Source: CAZSDU01 sp964605775
Lineage (GTDB): Bacteria; Bacteroidota; Bacteroidia; Bacteroidales; FEN-979
Length of the DNA: 64,000 bases
Reading direction: 5' to 3'
Assembly: GCA_964605775.1 (NCBI GenBank)
Contig: CAZSDU010000012.1
Coordinates: 1 to 64,000, forward strand
A program made the translations under genes and the position numbers. Under the pieces are notes generated by a model. The model saw only the letters and a program-made list of their open reading frames with translations, searched no databases and was not told the origin of the DNA. Of the stretch, positions 27,482 to 36,741 are shown piece by piece. Position 1 is the stretch's first letter; each line of letters begins with the position of its first letter.

Positions 27482-28139
27482 CTGTTTGTTTGTTTTTCTT
27501 TTTTCCGACCCACTGTCTGATAATGGTGATAATCATAGGCAAAAGAGATACAAAGATAATCCCCAGGATGGCAATAGTAAAATTATTTTTAACAATTTCC
27601 AGATTTCCGAAATAATAACCGGTCAGACAAAAGAATACTACCCAGATGATATTACCGGCAATACTGAAGCTGAGGAATCTTATATAATACATGGTTCCCA
27701 CCCCAGCAACAAAGGGCGCAAAAGTCCGGATGATGGGCATGAAACGGGCGAGGATCAGGGTCTTTCCTCCATGCTTTTCATAAAAAGAATGCGTTTTATC
27801 GAGGTAATCCCGTTTGATCAGGCGGTAATTTTTTTCATATACTTTTTTCCCGATCAGCCTGCCGATAAAGTAGTTGGTATTGTCGCCCAAAAAAGCAGCT
27901 AGGATCATCAGCAGCATCAACGGGATAATGCTGAGGGGATTTCCATCCATGGCAGCAATGGTTCCTGCAGCAAACAACAGGGAATCCCCGGGTAAGAAAG
28001 GAGTCACTACCAGACCGGTTTCCATAAAGATAATGGTAAATAAAATGAGGTAGGTCCAAACCTGATAGTTACTGACGATTTCAAACAGGTGTTTGTCAAT
28101 ATGAAGGACAAAATCAATAAAATAAGAGATTATTTCCAT
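27462..28139 (-). CDS. DedA-family membrane protein
   Basis: A 225-residue inner-membrane protein of the DedA/SNARE-associated family, which includes the undecaprenyl-phosphate flippase UptA and proteins needed for membrane-potential homeostasis. Typical features are the ETGLVVTPFLPGDSLLFAAG segment (41-60), FLGDNTNYFIGRLIG, and the ARFMPIIRTFAPFVAGVG region with its re-entrant loop. The C-terminus is Lys-rich and cytosolic. It lies 22 bases downstream of the antiporter gene and overlaps kup, consistent with a shared ion-homeostasis operon. Confidence 0.92.
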   Translation of the reverse strand: MEIISYFIDFVLHIDKHLFEIVSNYQVWTYLILFTIIFMETGLVVTPFLPGDSLLFAAGTIAAMDGNPLSIIPLMLLMILAAFLGDNTNYFIGRLIGKKVYEKNYRLIKRDYLDKTHSFYEKHGGKTLILARFMPIIRTFAPFVAGVGTMYYIRFLSFSIAGNIIWVVFFCLTGYYFGNLEIVKNNFTIAILGIIFVSLLPMIITIIRQWVGKKKNKQTDDHIEE

Positions 28140-28161
28140 AACAGCATAAGAATTGGTTCAT

Positions 28162-29391
28162 TCATCTATTTTTTTCAATCCAGTGAAAAGCATTTTTTAA
28201 CATGACAGGGGTGATGATCGTGGTCAGCAATGCCATCAGCACAAGAATGGAAAACATGGAAATATCAATAAAGCCTTTTTGAAGAGCTATATTGGCAATG
28301 ACCAGTTCCATAATCCCTCTGGCGTTCAGTCCGAGACCTATCGTAATGGCTTTTGCATTGTTGAATCCTGCCATCTTTCCTCCGAAATAACCTCCGAAAA
28401 TCTTGCTGATAAATGAGGCCATGAGGACAACGGTGAGCAAAAATAAATCATTCAGTGCATGCAGACTGAACGAAATGCCCATCGTGGCAAAGAAAATGGG
28501 AGATAAAAAACCCATGGTGATTCCGGATGCAGAACGTTTCGCCTGTTCAAAATCACTTCCGGAAAACATGCTTCTTGGCAATAAAATAGCGCCGAAAAAT
28601 GCCCCCACAACGAAATGCAGTCCCAGTAATTCCGCAATGCTCGAGAATACCAGTACAAATAAAATTACCATGGCAAACAACGATTCCTTCCCCCTGAGAA
28701 AATGCATAAATTTATTCATTTCCGGCCTGATGACATTGACTTTCGATTTTGCAAGCCGAAACAGATAATAAGCCAGAATAAAAATGCTGATGAATAACAG
28801 GAATTTTAAAATGGTCAGCAGAATGGATAAGGTAAGATCACCCAGGTTGTGGGTGGTGTGATTGAAATCAAGGATAATACCCAGGATCAGCAGAGAGACA
28901 ATGTCATTGAAAATGGCAGCAGATATAATGCGTTGACCGATATCCGTATTTAACCGGCCGATATCTATCAGGATCCTGATACTGACGGGCAGGGCCGTGA
29001 TGGCGATACACAGTCCGAGAAACATGGAAAAAGTATAGGTGAAATGAAATCCCAATCCGATGAAGAATCCGCTGACAAAAGGGATAATAAAACCAAGCAA
29101 AGCGATCCAGATATGTCTTCCCCGGATGGAGTTGCGGATCTCTTCCACTTCAATCTCCATTCCGGCCAGTACAATGAGCATAAAAACACCCAATTCTGCA
29201 ATAACTTTCAGATCTCCCACACCGGGAATGATATTGAACAGAGAGGGACCCAGAATGACCCCGGCAAGTACTTCCCCAATCATAGCGGGTTGGCCAAAAC
29301 GTTCCAGCATTTCACCCATCACTTTTGCAGTCAATAACAGTATTAGCAAACTGACGACAAAAGGGAGCTGTGTGTGTGCTACATGAAACAT
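28162..29391 (-). CDS. CPA2-family cation:proton antiporter
   Basis: A 409-residue integral membrane protein with about 12-13 helices. The opening FVVSLLILLLTAKVMGEMLERFGQPAMIGEVLAGVILGP-type segment (split here as GQPAMIGEVLAGVILGPSL near residues 33-52) and the IFNDIVSLL helix with its conserved Asp are characteristic of the KefB/NapA-like CPA2 exchangers. No C-terminal TrkA/RCK domain is present, so it is a bare transporter unit. It is the first gene of the antiporter-DedA-Kup operon and diverges from pnuC with an 81-base gap. Whether it moves Na+ or K+ is not readable. Confidence 0.88.
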   Translation of the reverse strand: MFHVAHTQLPFVVSLLILLLTAKVMGEMLERFGQPAMIGEVLAGVILGPSLFNIIPGVGDLKVIAELGVFMLIVLAGMEIEVEEIRNSIRGRHIWIALLGFIIPFVSGFFIGLGFHFTYTFSMFLGLCIAITALPVSIRILIDIGRLNTDIGQRIISAAIFNDIVSLLILGIILDFNHTTHNLGDLTLSILLTILKFLLFISIFILAYYLFRLAKSKVNVIRPEMNKFMHFLRGKESLFAMVILFVLVFSSIAELLGLHFVVGAFFGAILLPRSMFSGSDFEQAKRSASGITMGFLSPIFFATMGISFSLHALNDLFLLTVVLMASFISKIFGGYFGGKMAGFNNAKAITIGLGLNARGIMELVIANIALQKGFIDISMFSILVLMALLTTIITPVMLKNAFHWIEKNR

Positions 29392-29459
29392 GGGGGAATT
29401 ATCTTAAGCGGATTCAAAAGTAATGCATTTCCGTGAACTGACATCAACCACAGAAAAGT

Positions 29460-29467
29460 TAACTTTG
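29460..29467 (+). promoter_or_regulatory. -7 element of the pnuC-nadR-like operon
   Basis: TAACTTTG fits TAnnTTTG and ends five bases before ATG 29473, so the mRNA would be leaderless or nearly so. CTG at 29438-29440 with a 19-base spacer is a one-mismatch -33 element. Confidence 0.55.
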
Positions 29468-29472
29468 CAGGC

Positions 29473-30069
29473 ATGGATCTGACTGCTCCTTTCCAGTTCG
29501 CTTTTGTACAAACCTCACCTATTGAGCTGTTCGCCGTGTTTTGCGGACTGATCAGCGTATGGTTCATGAAAAAGGAAAACACACTTGCCTTTCCTTTTGG
29601 CATAATCAATGTGCTGATCTATGTTTATATCTTTTTTCAAACCCGCTTGTATGCCAATGCCGGAATCAACGCCTTTTTTTTTATCATGAGCGTGTATGGA
29701 TGGTATAACTGGACGAGAAAAGTCAGCGGAGATAAAACGATCAGGATTTCCCAATGTTCCAGGACAGAGCTTCTGCTTAATGGTTTAGCGTTGATGGTGT
29801 TTTTCTTTTTCATCCGCTGGATTTTAACCCGTTACACCCAAAGCCAAGTTCCTTCCTGGGACGCCTTCACAACGGCTTTCTATATGGTTGCCCAATGGTT
29901 GCTGTCGCAGAAAAAAATTGAAAACTGGATTTTATGGATAACGGCTGATACTGTCATGATTGGATTATGCATTTATGAAAAGCTTTATTTTACTGGTCTT
30001 CAGTATTTCGTATTTACCATCATCGCCAGCCTTGGATTCCTGGAATGGCGGATTAAACTGATAAAATGA
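29473..30069 (+). CDS. pnuC: PnuC-family nicotinamide riboside transporter
   Basis: A 198-residue membrane protein with seven hydrophobic segments of the PnuC/SemiSWEET-like fold. Characteristic stretches are ELFAVFCGLISVWFMKKEN, the FGIINVLIYVYIFF helix, the YGWYNWTR motif and the helix WILWITADTVMIGL. The gene overlaps the NadR-type kinase gene by an ATGA junction, which supports nicotinamide riboside rather than thiamine or riboflavin as substrate: uptake is driven by trapping through phosphorylation. No TPP or FMN riboswitch is visible in the 81-base upstream gap. Confidence 0.9.
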   Translation: MDLTAPFQFAFVQTSPIELFAVFCGLISVWFMKKENTLAFPFGIINVLIYVYIFFQTRLYANAGINAFFFIMSVYGWYNWTRKVSGDKTIRISQCSRTELLLNGLALMVFFFFIRWILTRYTQSQVPSWDAFTTAFYMVAQWLLSQKKIENWILWITADTVMIGLCIYEKLYFTGLQYFVFTIIASLGFLEWRIKLIK

Positions 30070-30590
30070 TTCGGAAAATTGCCATTACCGGTCCGGAATC
30101 CACCGGGAAATCAATGCTTGCAGCTCAACTTGCAGTCTGCTATAAAACCTTTTGGGTACCGGAATATGCCAGGGAATATCTTGAAAACCTTGGCCATTCC
30201 TATCAGGAATCCGATATCCTGGCCATCGCGAAAGGACAAATGAAAAATGAACAGTCAGGAATGAAGAAAGCGAATAATATACTTTTCTGTGATACAGAAC
30301 CTATCGTAACAAAAATATGGAGCGAAGTGAAATTTCAGCATTGTCATCCGTGGATACTCAGGGCTGTCAGAGAAAACCCTTATGATCTTTATCTCTTATG
30401 CAATATTGACCTTCCTTGGGAATACGATCCTTTGCGGGAATGTCCTGACCGTAGGCAGTTTTTATTTGATTTGTTTGTCCATGAACTGGAAAGCACCGCA
30501 AGACCATATCGGATAATATCCGGAACTGGTATTCATAGGATGAATAATGCGATGAATGCAATTGATCAATTATTTCATGCAAATGCTTAA
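30066..30590 (+). CDS. NadR-like ribosylnicotinamide kinase (AAA-type ATPase)
   Basis: A 174-residue P-loop kinase resembling the C-terminal kinase domain of NadR. Walker A is GPESTGKS (9-16), followed by WVPEYAREYLE and FCDTEPIVTKIW, which are NadR-kinase hallmarks. Neither the NMN adenylyltransferase domain nor the HTH repressor domain of full-length NadR is present. It probably converts imported nicotinamide riboside to NMN; the ATGA overlap with pnuC couples the two. A simple nucleoside or deoxynucleoside kinase is a less likely alternative. Confidence 0.86.
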   Translation: MIRKIAITGPESTGKSMLAAQLAVCYKTFWVPEYAREYLENLGHSYQESDILAIAKGQMKNEQSGMKKANNILFCDTEPIVTKIWSEVKFQHCHPWILRAVRENPYDLYLLCNIDLPWEYDPLRECPDRRQFLFDLFVHELESTARPYRIISGTGIHRMNNAMNAIDQLFHANA

Positions 30591-30595
30591 TTTTG
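30588..30595 (+). promoter_or_regulatory. -7 element of the glycosyltransferase gene
   Basis: TAATTTTG overlaps the stop codon of the NadR-like gene, 25 bases before the TTG start at 30621. AAAGG at 30614-30618 is a possible ribosome-binding site. Confidence 0.4.
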
Positions 30596-30620
30596 GATTT
30601 TCTCCCATATTATAAAGGTC

Positions 30621-31790
30621 TTGGATAACAACATTCGCGTCTTGTTCCTTCCTCGCTGGTACCCTCATCGCCAGGATCCCATGCCCGGTTTGTTTATTCA
30701 GCGTCAGGCGGAATCCCTGACTTCTTTTTGTGATGTTGCTGTACTGTATGTTCAGGCCGAAAAGGATTGTCCGAATAAAATTGAAGCTGAATTTGCAGAG
30801 GAAAATAAGGTCAGGGTGCTTAGGGTATATTATCAGTCCTCATTGTCGAAGTCGGAGTTGCTTAGAAAAATATTTGATTTTTACAGGTTTTACAAGGTTT
30901 TATTCAGGAGTTTAAAGAGCATTAGTGGATTTCAACCCGATCTCATCCATGCCCATATATTGACACGGATGGGATGGATGGCCATGCGGATCGCCATAAA
31001 AAGAAATATACCCTACCTGATTTCTGAGCATTGGTCCAGGTATTTTCAGGAAAATTTGAAGTTCAGGGGTATGCTGAAAAAGCTGCTGACACGGATTACC
31101 GTAAAAAATGCTGCTGCTGTGCTTGTGGTTTCCGAAAAGCTGAAGCAGGCGATGTGGTCCCAGGGATTGAAAAACGGACATTACCATATTGTTCCCAATA
31201 TCATTGATCCGCAAGTATTTCATGTGATTCCCATGGAACATGATTCCATAAAAAAGAGAATGATCCATATTTCCTGTTTTGAGGACAGATCTAAAAATAT
31301 TTCTGGATTTTTAAATGCGGTGAAGTCCCTGTGGGAGGAACGTCAGGATTTTGAATGCCTGTTAGTGGGAGAGGGGCCTGACCTTCAGGAGATGCAGGAG
31401 TATGCTTCTTTTTTAAGACTTTCTGAACATTGCGTACGGTTTACCGGATTGATAACAGGAGAACCCTTGGTAGAGCTGATTAACCGGGCTGATTTCCTGG
31501 TGCTTTCAAGTCATTTCGAAACGTTTGGCTCGGTCGTGGTGGAAAGTTTATCCTGTGGAACCCCGGTGCTGGCTACACCGGTCGGGATAGTCCCGGAAAT
31601 CATTCATGGAGGCAATGGGATGATCGCCGCTTCATCAAAGGTGGAAGATCTTACGCCATGCCTTCATCATATGCTGAATGAATGCAGAAAATACGACCGT
31701 CAGCAAATCCGGGATGGGATAGCAGAGAGATTTTCTCCTGTGACGGTAGGGAAATTATTGCAAGGAATTTATATGGAGATTCTACACTAA
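30621..31790 (+). CDS. GT4-family glycosyltransferase
   Basis: A cytosolic retaining glycosyltransferase of 389 residues with the GT-B fold. The N-domain begins RVLFLPRWYPHRQDPMPG, a common opening of capsule/O-antigen GT4 enzymes; the C-domain has the E-x7-E motif in HFETFGSVVVESLSCG and the sugar-nucleotide loop GTPVLATPVG. The start is TTG 30621, supported by the AAAGG six bases upstream and the family N-terminus; no ATG is available. It opens a three-gene glycan locus with the formyltransferase fusion and a flippase. Donor and acceptor are unknown. Confidence 0.88.
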   Translation: MDNNIRVLFLPRWYPHRQDPMPGLFIQRQAESLTSFCDVAVLYVQAEKDCPNKIEAEFAEENKVRVLRVYYQSSLSKSELLRKIFDFYRFYKVLFRSLKSISGFQPDLIHAHILTRMGWMAMRIAIKRNIPYLISEHWSRYFQENLKFRGMLKKLLTRITVKNAAAVLVVSEKLKQAMWSQGLKNGHYHIVPNIIDPQVFHVIPMEHDSIKKRMIHISCFEDRSKNISGFLNAVKSLWEERQDFECLLVGEGPDLQEMQEYASFLRLSEHCVRFTGLITGEPLVELINRADFLVLSSHFETFGSVVVESLSCGTPVLATPVGIVPEIIHGGNGMIAASSKVEDLTPCLHHMLNECRKYDRQQIRDGIAERFSPVTVGKLLQGIYMEILH

Positions 31791-31801
31791 CCACATATCA
31801 T

Positions 31802-31809
31802 TAACTTTG
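31802..31809 (+). promoter_or_regulatory. -7 element directly before the formyltransferase fusion gene
   Basis: TAACTTTG fits TAnnTTTG and ends four bases before ATG 31814, another near-leaderless arrangement. Confidence 0.45.
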
Positions 31810-31813
31810 TTGA

Positions 31814-33523
31814 ATGGATCATAACGCAAATCCCGAGTCAATTTCTTTCTTTCGCTTCGGCGTCATGTGTTCCGGTACATCCTTTCAATACTGGCAGGCG
31901 GAAGCCATCAGGGAACTTTTAACCGATGGACATCAGTTATCCTTACTCATACAAGATGGAAGAAAACCAAAAAAAAATACTTTCCCGCAGAAAATAGGAA
32001 AACATCTATCTTCCCAGTGTCTTTTTCATTTTTGTCATCGTTTTCTATTCAGGCCAGCTTCCCGGCGTTTGGTGAAGCTGAATGTAGACATTGCCGAGGT
32101 GGATTCGATTACCTGTGAGGTCGTGAAAAAGGGTCATGCAGAATATTTTCAATCCCGGGATGTGGCGTATATCCGTTCTAAAAACCTTGATTTCATTCTC
32201 CGTTTCGGTTTTAACATCATCCATGGAGAAATTTTATCTTCTGCCAGGTTTGGCATTTGGTCATTTCATCATGGTGATGAAAACCGTTACCGGGGTGGAC
32301 CGGCAGGTTTCTGGGAAATATATTCCGGAGATCCGGTTAACGGTGCAATGCTTCAGCAACTTACTGAGACCCTTGATCACGGGGTCATCCTTAAAAAGGG
32401 ATACCTGAAGACAAGCTTTCATTCTTATTCGGGTAATCTTGACCATTTATTTTCTGTCACTTCCACCTGGCCTGCTCAGGTAGCCGGTGAGCTCCTGCAT
32501 ACCGGTAAGATAAAACCAGTACCTACCGTAAGCCCAGGCCCCATCTGTAAAATTCCAGATAATATCAGGATGTTGTTATTTTTACTCAGGCTGCTGAGGA
32601 ACAAAATCAGTTTCTATTATCATGAATTATTTTCTGCCGAAATATGGAATGTTGGATTGATAACATCCAGCTTGGAACCCATAGCCCTGGGAATGAGAAA
32701 ATTGAATCACTCAGATATAACATGGTTAAGAACCTTCGGAAGGGGAAAATACCTGGCTGACCCTTCAGGATTTGTAACTTTTGGAAAGTTGCACATTCTG
32801 GTGGAAGATTACAGTTATCGCAAGCAGAAAGCCAGTATATCGGAAGTCATCTATGATCCTCCGAGAAACAGCTTTTCGGTGCCCATCACTACCATCGAAA
32901 ACCGTAAGCATTTATCCTATCCTTTTATCGTTGAGGAGAATAAGGCCATTTACTGTATTCCGGAATCCTACCGAGAAGGGAATATCAGCCTTTACAGGCG
33001 TAATTTCTCAGAAGAAGCTTTTGTGGAGGACCGTGTCCTGGTCGAACATGTCAACGCAGTGGATCCGACACTTTTTAAATACGGTGATTACTGGTGGCTC
33101 TTCTTTACTACCAGACCTTATTCTGCCACTCATCTTCATATTTATTATTCGGATCAGTTACTGGGCGACTACCGACCGCATCTGTTGAACCCGGTCAAGA
33201 TGGATATCCGTTCTTCCCGACCTGCCGGAACACCTTTTGTTTATGACGGTATGCTGTACCGCCCTGCCCAGGATTGCTCAAAGACATATGGGGGAAGAGT
33301 ATCCATCAATAAAGTGCTGAAACTTACACCTGAAGAATTTGAAGAAACAGTCAGCGGTTTTGTGGAAGCAGTAAAAGGAAGCCCATTTCCCAAAGGATTG
33401 CATACCCTGTCAAAAGCAGGTGAATATACCTTGATTGATGGGAAATGCTACCGTTTCAATTATTATCATTTTCTGAATCAGCTCAGGAGAAAATTAGCGA
33501 GACCCAGGAAAAAGGATGTTTAA
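31814..33523 (+). CDS. Formyltransferase-like domain fused to a GINT1-like beta-propeller domain
   Basis: A 569-residue fusion. Residues 1-235 resemble formyltransferases: LDFILRFGFNII, then SFHHGDENRYRGGPAGFWE (150-168) in the position of the NxHPSLLPxYRG motif, and D188 in LDHG. The His and Asp of the usual Asn-His-Asp triad are kept but the Asn is replaced. After a helical linker, residues about 275-540 match the N-terminal beta-propeller-like part of GINT1 (glucosamine inositolphosphorylceramide transferase), related to GH43-type propellers: LADPSGFV, SYPFIVEE, DPTLFKYGDYWWLFFT. It lies between a GT4 gene and a flippase (8-base overlap), so it probably modifies a glycan or its precursor. 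Activity unproven. Confidence 0.78.
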   Translation: MDHNANPESISFFRFGVMCSGTSFQYWQAEAIRELLTDGHQLSLLIQDGRKPKKNTFPQKIGKHLSSQCLFHFCHRFLFRPASRRLVKLNVDIAEVDSITCEVVKKGHAEYFQSRDVAYIRSKNLDFILRFGFNIIHGEILSSARFGIWSFHHGDENRYRGGPAGFWEIYSGDPVNGAMLQQLTETLDHGVILKKGYLKTSFHSYSGNLDHLFSVTSTWPAQVAGELLHTGKIKPVPTVSPGPICKIPDNIRMLLFLLRLLRNKISFYYHELFSAEIWNVGLITSSLEPIALGMRKLNHSDITWLRTFGRGKYLADPSGFVTFGKLHILVEDYSYRKQKASISEVIYDPPRNSFSVPITTIENRKHLSYPFIVEENKAIYCIPESYREGNISLYRRNFSEEAFVEDRVLVEHVNAVDPTLFKYGDYWWLFFTTRPYSATHLHIYYSDQLLGDYRPHLLNPVKMDIRSSRPAGTPFVYDGMLYRPAQDCSKTYGGRVSINKVLKLTPEEFEETVSGFVEAVKGSPFPKGLHTLSKAGEYTLIDGKCYRFNYYHFLNQLRRKLARPRKKDV

Positions 33524-34802
33524 AAATATTTTTAGTACTATTCTCACCCGTCTTTTCACTGCTGCCCTTACCCTGGTGATTGTGATTATTAACGCCCGTC
33601 AGCTTGGCGCCGAAAACCTTGGCACCATTGGCCTGATCATGCTCTCGGTCACCATCATTCAACTCTTTAATAATTTTGTCGGAGGCGGGGCTTTGATTTA
33701 TATGACGCCCAGGGTCGGAGTTTTCAGGCTTTTTATTCCATCCCTGGCCTGGATATTCCCAATGACCATACTGATCAGTTTGCTTTTATTTTTCATGGGC
33801 TCATTTTCACCCCGGCTGGAAGTCATCCCTTCAGGATATTTTCTTGAAGTAATGGTTTTGGCCCTGATGGTTTCTTTAACTTCCATGAATTTTATGCTGA
33901 TCCTGGGATTGGAAAAGGTCAGGGTGTATAATATAATCAGTCTGATTCAGATCCTTGTTTTACTTGGCTTGCTTTGCTGTTTTATTTTCCTTTTTCACAT
34001 CCAGGATGTGATGGCCTGGTTCTGGGCCATTTTTTCGTCTTATGTTTTGGTTTTCGCGATCAGCCTGAACCAGATCCTGCCGGCATTGAAAATCATTCCG
34101 CTGAAAGGGATGAAATCACTGTTAAAGGAAATTTTAAAATTTGGAACATACATACAGTTTGCTAATATTTTCCAGCAGTTGAATTACCGGTTAAGCTATT
34201 ATATCATTGATTTCTTTTCCGGTCGTGCCGCTCTGGGAGTGTTCTCGGTTGGGGTACAGGTTTCTGAAGGGGTCTGGCTGATTCCAAGAAGTATTGGGAT
34301 GGTTCAGTATGCACGGATTTCCAATGAGATGGAGCCGGAATATGCCAAGCGGATTACCTTAAGCCTGGCCAAGATCACCTGGTTGCTTACATTGCTGGTG
34401 ATGATATTCCTGATCCTTATTCCCGGTTTTATATTCCAGTGGATTTTCGGAGAGGAATTCCGGCAGATCAGGCCGGTCATTGCCTCACTTGGAGTCGGAA
34501 TCATTACCCTTAGTGTTTCCATGGTATTCAGTCAGTTCTTCTCCGGGGTCAACCGTCCCTATCACAATACCATTTCTTCGGCTATCGGACTGATTTTTAC
34601 CCTTGTTTCAGGTTTATTATTGATTCCCGGATGGGGCATCATCGGGGCGGGGATCACAGCCAGCCTTTCTTATGCCGCTGCCACCATGTACCAGTTTATT
34701 GTTTTTTCCAGAGTGTCCCGCCTGAAAGCCAGGGATTTTCTGATCAGAAAATCAGAGGTTCTGTTACTCATCGGAGAACTGAAAAAAGTTGTGAATAAAT
34801 AA
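33516..34802 (+). CDS. Wzx-like polysaccharide flippase (MOP superfamily)
   Basis: A 428-residue inner-membrane protein with about twelve helices of the polysaccharide-export/flippase type. The N-terminal arrangement (FTAALTLVIVIINARQLGAENLG) and the repeated six-helix organisation match Wzx/O-antigen translocases, which move lipid-linked glycans across the membrane. ATG 33516 overlaps the stop of the formyltransferase fusion by eight bases, so translation is coupled. Only one glycosyltransferase is present in this locus, so the glycan's assembly must need enzymes encoded elsewhere. Confidence 0.85.
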   Translation: MFKNIFSTILTRLFTAALTLVIVIINARQLGAENLGTIGLIMLSVTIIQLFNNFVGGGALIYMTPRVGVFRLFIPSLAWIFPMTILISLLLFFMGSFSPRLEVIPSGYFLEVMVLALMVSLTSMNFMLILGLEKVRVYNIISLIQILVLLGLLCCFIFLFHIQDVMAWFWAIFSSYVLVFAISLNQILPALKIIPLKGMKSLLKEILKFGTYIQFANIFQQLNYRLSYYIIDFFSGRAALGVFSVGVQVSEGVWLIPRSIGMVQYARISNEMEPEYAKRITLSLAKITWLLTLLVMIFLILIPGFIFQWIFGEEFRQIRPVIASLGVGIITLSVSMVFSQFFSGVNRPYHNTISSAIGLIFTLVSGLLLIPGWGIIGAGITASLSYAAATMYQFIVFSRVSRLKARDFLIRKSEVLLLIGELKKVVNK

Positions 34803-34849
34803 ACTTAAAACTTTCCATTCATTACAACAAAGCTGAAGAAGCTTTCTTT

Positions 34850-34857
34850 TATATTTG
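34850..34857 (+). promoter_or_regulatory. -7 element of parE
   Basis: TATATTTG fits TAnnTTTG, 21 bases before ATG 34879. The possible TTG start at 34855 falls inside the element and is therefore rejected. Confidence 0.55.
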
Positions 34858-34878
34858 CCGCCCGAATGGAGAAACGTA

Positions 34879-36741
34879 ATGATGCAGATAGAAGAAAACA
34901 GTTATAACGAAGACAGTATTCGTTCCCTGGAGTGGAAGGAGCATATCCGCCTGAGACCGGGTATGTATATTGGCAAGCTGGGTGACGGTTCTTCACCCGA
35001 TGATGGGATATATGTACTGATCAAGGAAATTATCGACAATTCGATCGATGAATTTGTGATGGGTTTTGGCAAAACGATTGAAATCTCCATCAAAGATCAG
35101 CAGGTTTGCGTTCGTGATTACGGAAGGGGCATCCCACTGGGAAAAGTGGAGGAGTGCGTGTCCAAAATCAATACGGGCGCAAAATATGACTCCAAGGTCT
35201 TCAAAAAAGCTGTCGGACTGAACGGGGTTGGCGCCAAGGCCGTGAATGGTCTTTCGGCATACTTTAAAATTCAGTCTGTCCGTGAGGGAAAAACGAAAAT
35301 CGTGGAATTCCGCCAGGGTGAAAAAGTCAATGATGAACCCGAAAAACCATGTGAATTAAGGATGGGTACCATTGTTACCTTTATTCCTGATGAAGAAGTT
35401 TTTGGCAAGTTTCACTATATTCCGGAATATGTCGAAAAAATGCTTTGGAACAACGCCTTCCTGAATAATGGGCTTTCCATCATTTTTAACGGAGAACGTT
35501 ATCATGCCCAGAACGGACTGATGGACTTGCTCACCAGTTACATTGATACGCCTGTTCTTTATCCCATCATTCATATTCATGACGGGGATTTTGAATTTGC
35601 CTTTACCCATTGCGAAATGTACGGGGAAGAATATTATTCCTTCGTGAATGGTCAGCATACCACCCAGGGTGGAACCCACCAGGCAGCATTCAGGGAAGCC
35701 CTGGTGAAAACCATCCGGGAATTCTACAAGAAAGACTTTGATACCAACGATATCAAGGCATCATTGATTGCCGCCCTGAGCATCAAGGTTCAGGATCCTG
35801 TTTTTGAATCCCAAACCAAAACAAAACTGGGCTCATTGCATACCGAACCGGATGGCCCGACCATCAGGAATTATATCATGGATATCGTCAAGAAACATCT
35901 TGACAATTATCTTCACATGAATTCCGACACGGCAGAAGCCCTTCTGAGAAAGATCATGCAGTCGGAAAAGGAACGTAAGGAATGGGCCAACATCAAAAAG
36001 ATCGCCAAAGAAAGTGTTAAAAAAGTAAGCCTTCATAACAAAAAATTAAGGGATTGCAGGGTTCATTACAATAATCATGATGACCGGAAATACGAATCCA
36101 CCATTTTCATCACCGAGGGAGATTCTGCGAGCGGATCGATTACAAAAGCGAGGGACGTGAATACCCAGGCAGTATTCAGTCTCAAAGGAAAACCCCTGAA
36201 TTGTTATGGCTTAAGCAAGCGGGTGGTTTATGAAAATGAAGAGTTCAATTTGCTGCAGGCTGCCCTTAATATCGAAGAAGGCCTCGAGAACCTCAGATAC
36301 AATTATGTCGTTGTGGCTACCGATGCCGATGTTGACGGCATGCATATCCGTCTGCTACTGCTGACCTTCTTTCTTCAGTTTTACCCTGATCTTGTCCGTA
36401 GCGGGCATTTATTCATCCTTCAAACACCACTGTTCAGGGTTCGGAACAAACAAAAGACCATGTATTGTTACTCCCCTGAAGAAAAAATTTCTGCCCTTGA
36501 AAAACTTGGTGTCAATCCTGAGATCACCAGATTCAAAGGTTTAGGCGAAATTTCACCGGATGAGTTTAAAAACTTTATCGGGTCCAGTATGCGCCTGGAT
36601 CCTGTGCTTCTCACCAAGGATTCCAACCTCCAGGAAGTCCTGAGTTTTTATATGGGGAAGAATACACCCGAACGTCAGAATTTTATCATAGATAACCTTA
36701 AGGTTGAAGCAGATATTCTCGAAACAGAAGCAGTCGGTTAA
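34879..36741 (+). CDS. parE: DNA topoisomerase IV subunit B
   Basis: The ATPase subunit of a type IIA topoisomerase that decatenates chromosomes. The 620 residues show the GHKL ATPase ([29 protein letters not shown]), the transducer domain, and the TOPRIM domain ([19 protein letters not shown]). [20 protein letters not shown] is the Bacteroidota ParE opening; its length and short C-terminus favour ParE over GyrB. ATG 34879 (or 34882) is chosen because upstream in-frame codons lie in the promoter. No parC follows: the next gene is convergent, with a three-base stop overlap. Confidence 0.92.
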   Translation: MMQIEENSYNEDSIRSLEWKEHIRLRPGMYIGKLGDGSSPDDGIYVLIKEIIDNSIDEFVMGFGKTIEISIKDQQVCVRDYGRGIPLGKVEECVSKINTGAKYDSKVFKKAVGLNGVGAKAVNGLSAYFKIQSVREGKTKIVEFRQGEKVNDEPEKPCELRMGTIVTFIPDEEVFGKFHYIPEYVEKMLWNNAFLNNGLSIIFNGERYHAQNGLMDLLTSYIDTPVLYPIIHIHDGDFEFAFTHCEMYGEEYYSFVNGQHTTQGGTHQAAFREALVKTIREFYKKDFDTNDIKASLIAALSIKVQDPVFESQTKTKLGSLHTEPDGPTIRNYIMDIVKKHLDNYLHMNSDTAEALLRKIMQSEKERKEWANIKKIAKESVKKVSLHNKKLRDCRVHYNNHDDRKYESTIFITEGDSASGSITKARDVNTQAVFSLKGKPLNCYGLSKRVVYENEEFNLLQAALNIEEGLENLRYNYVVVATDADVDGMHIRLLLLTFFLQFYPDLVRSGHLFILQTPLFRVRNKQKTMYCYSPEEKISALEKLGVNPEITRFKGLGEISPDEFKNFIGSSMRLDPVLLTKDSNLQEVLSFYMGKNTPERQNFIIDNLKVEADILETEAVG

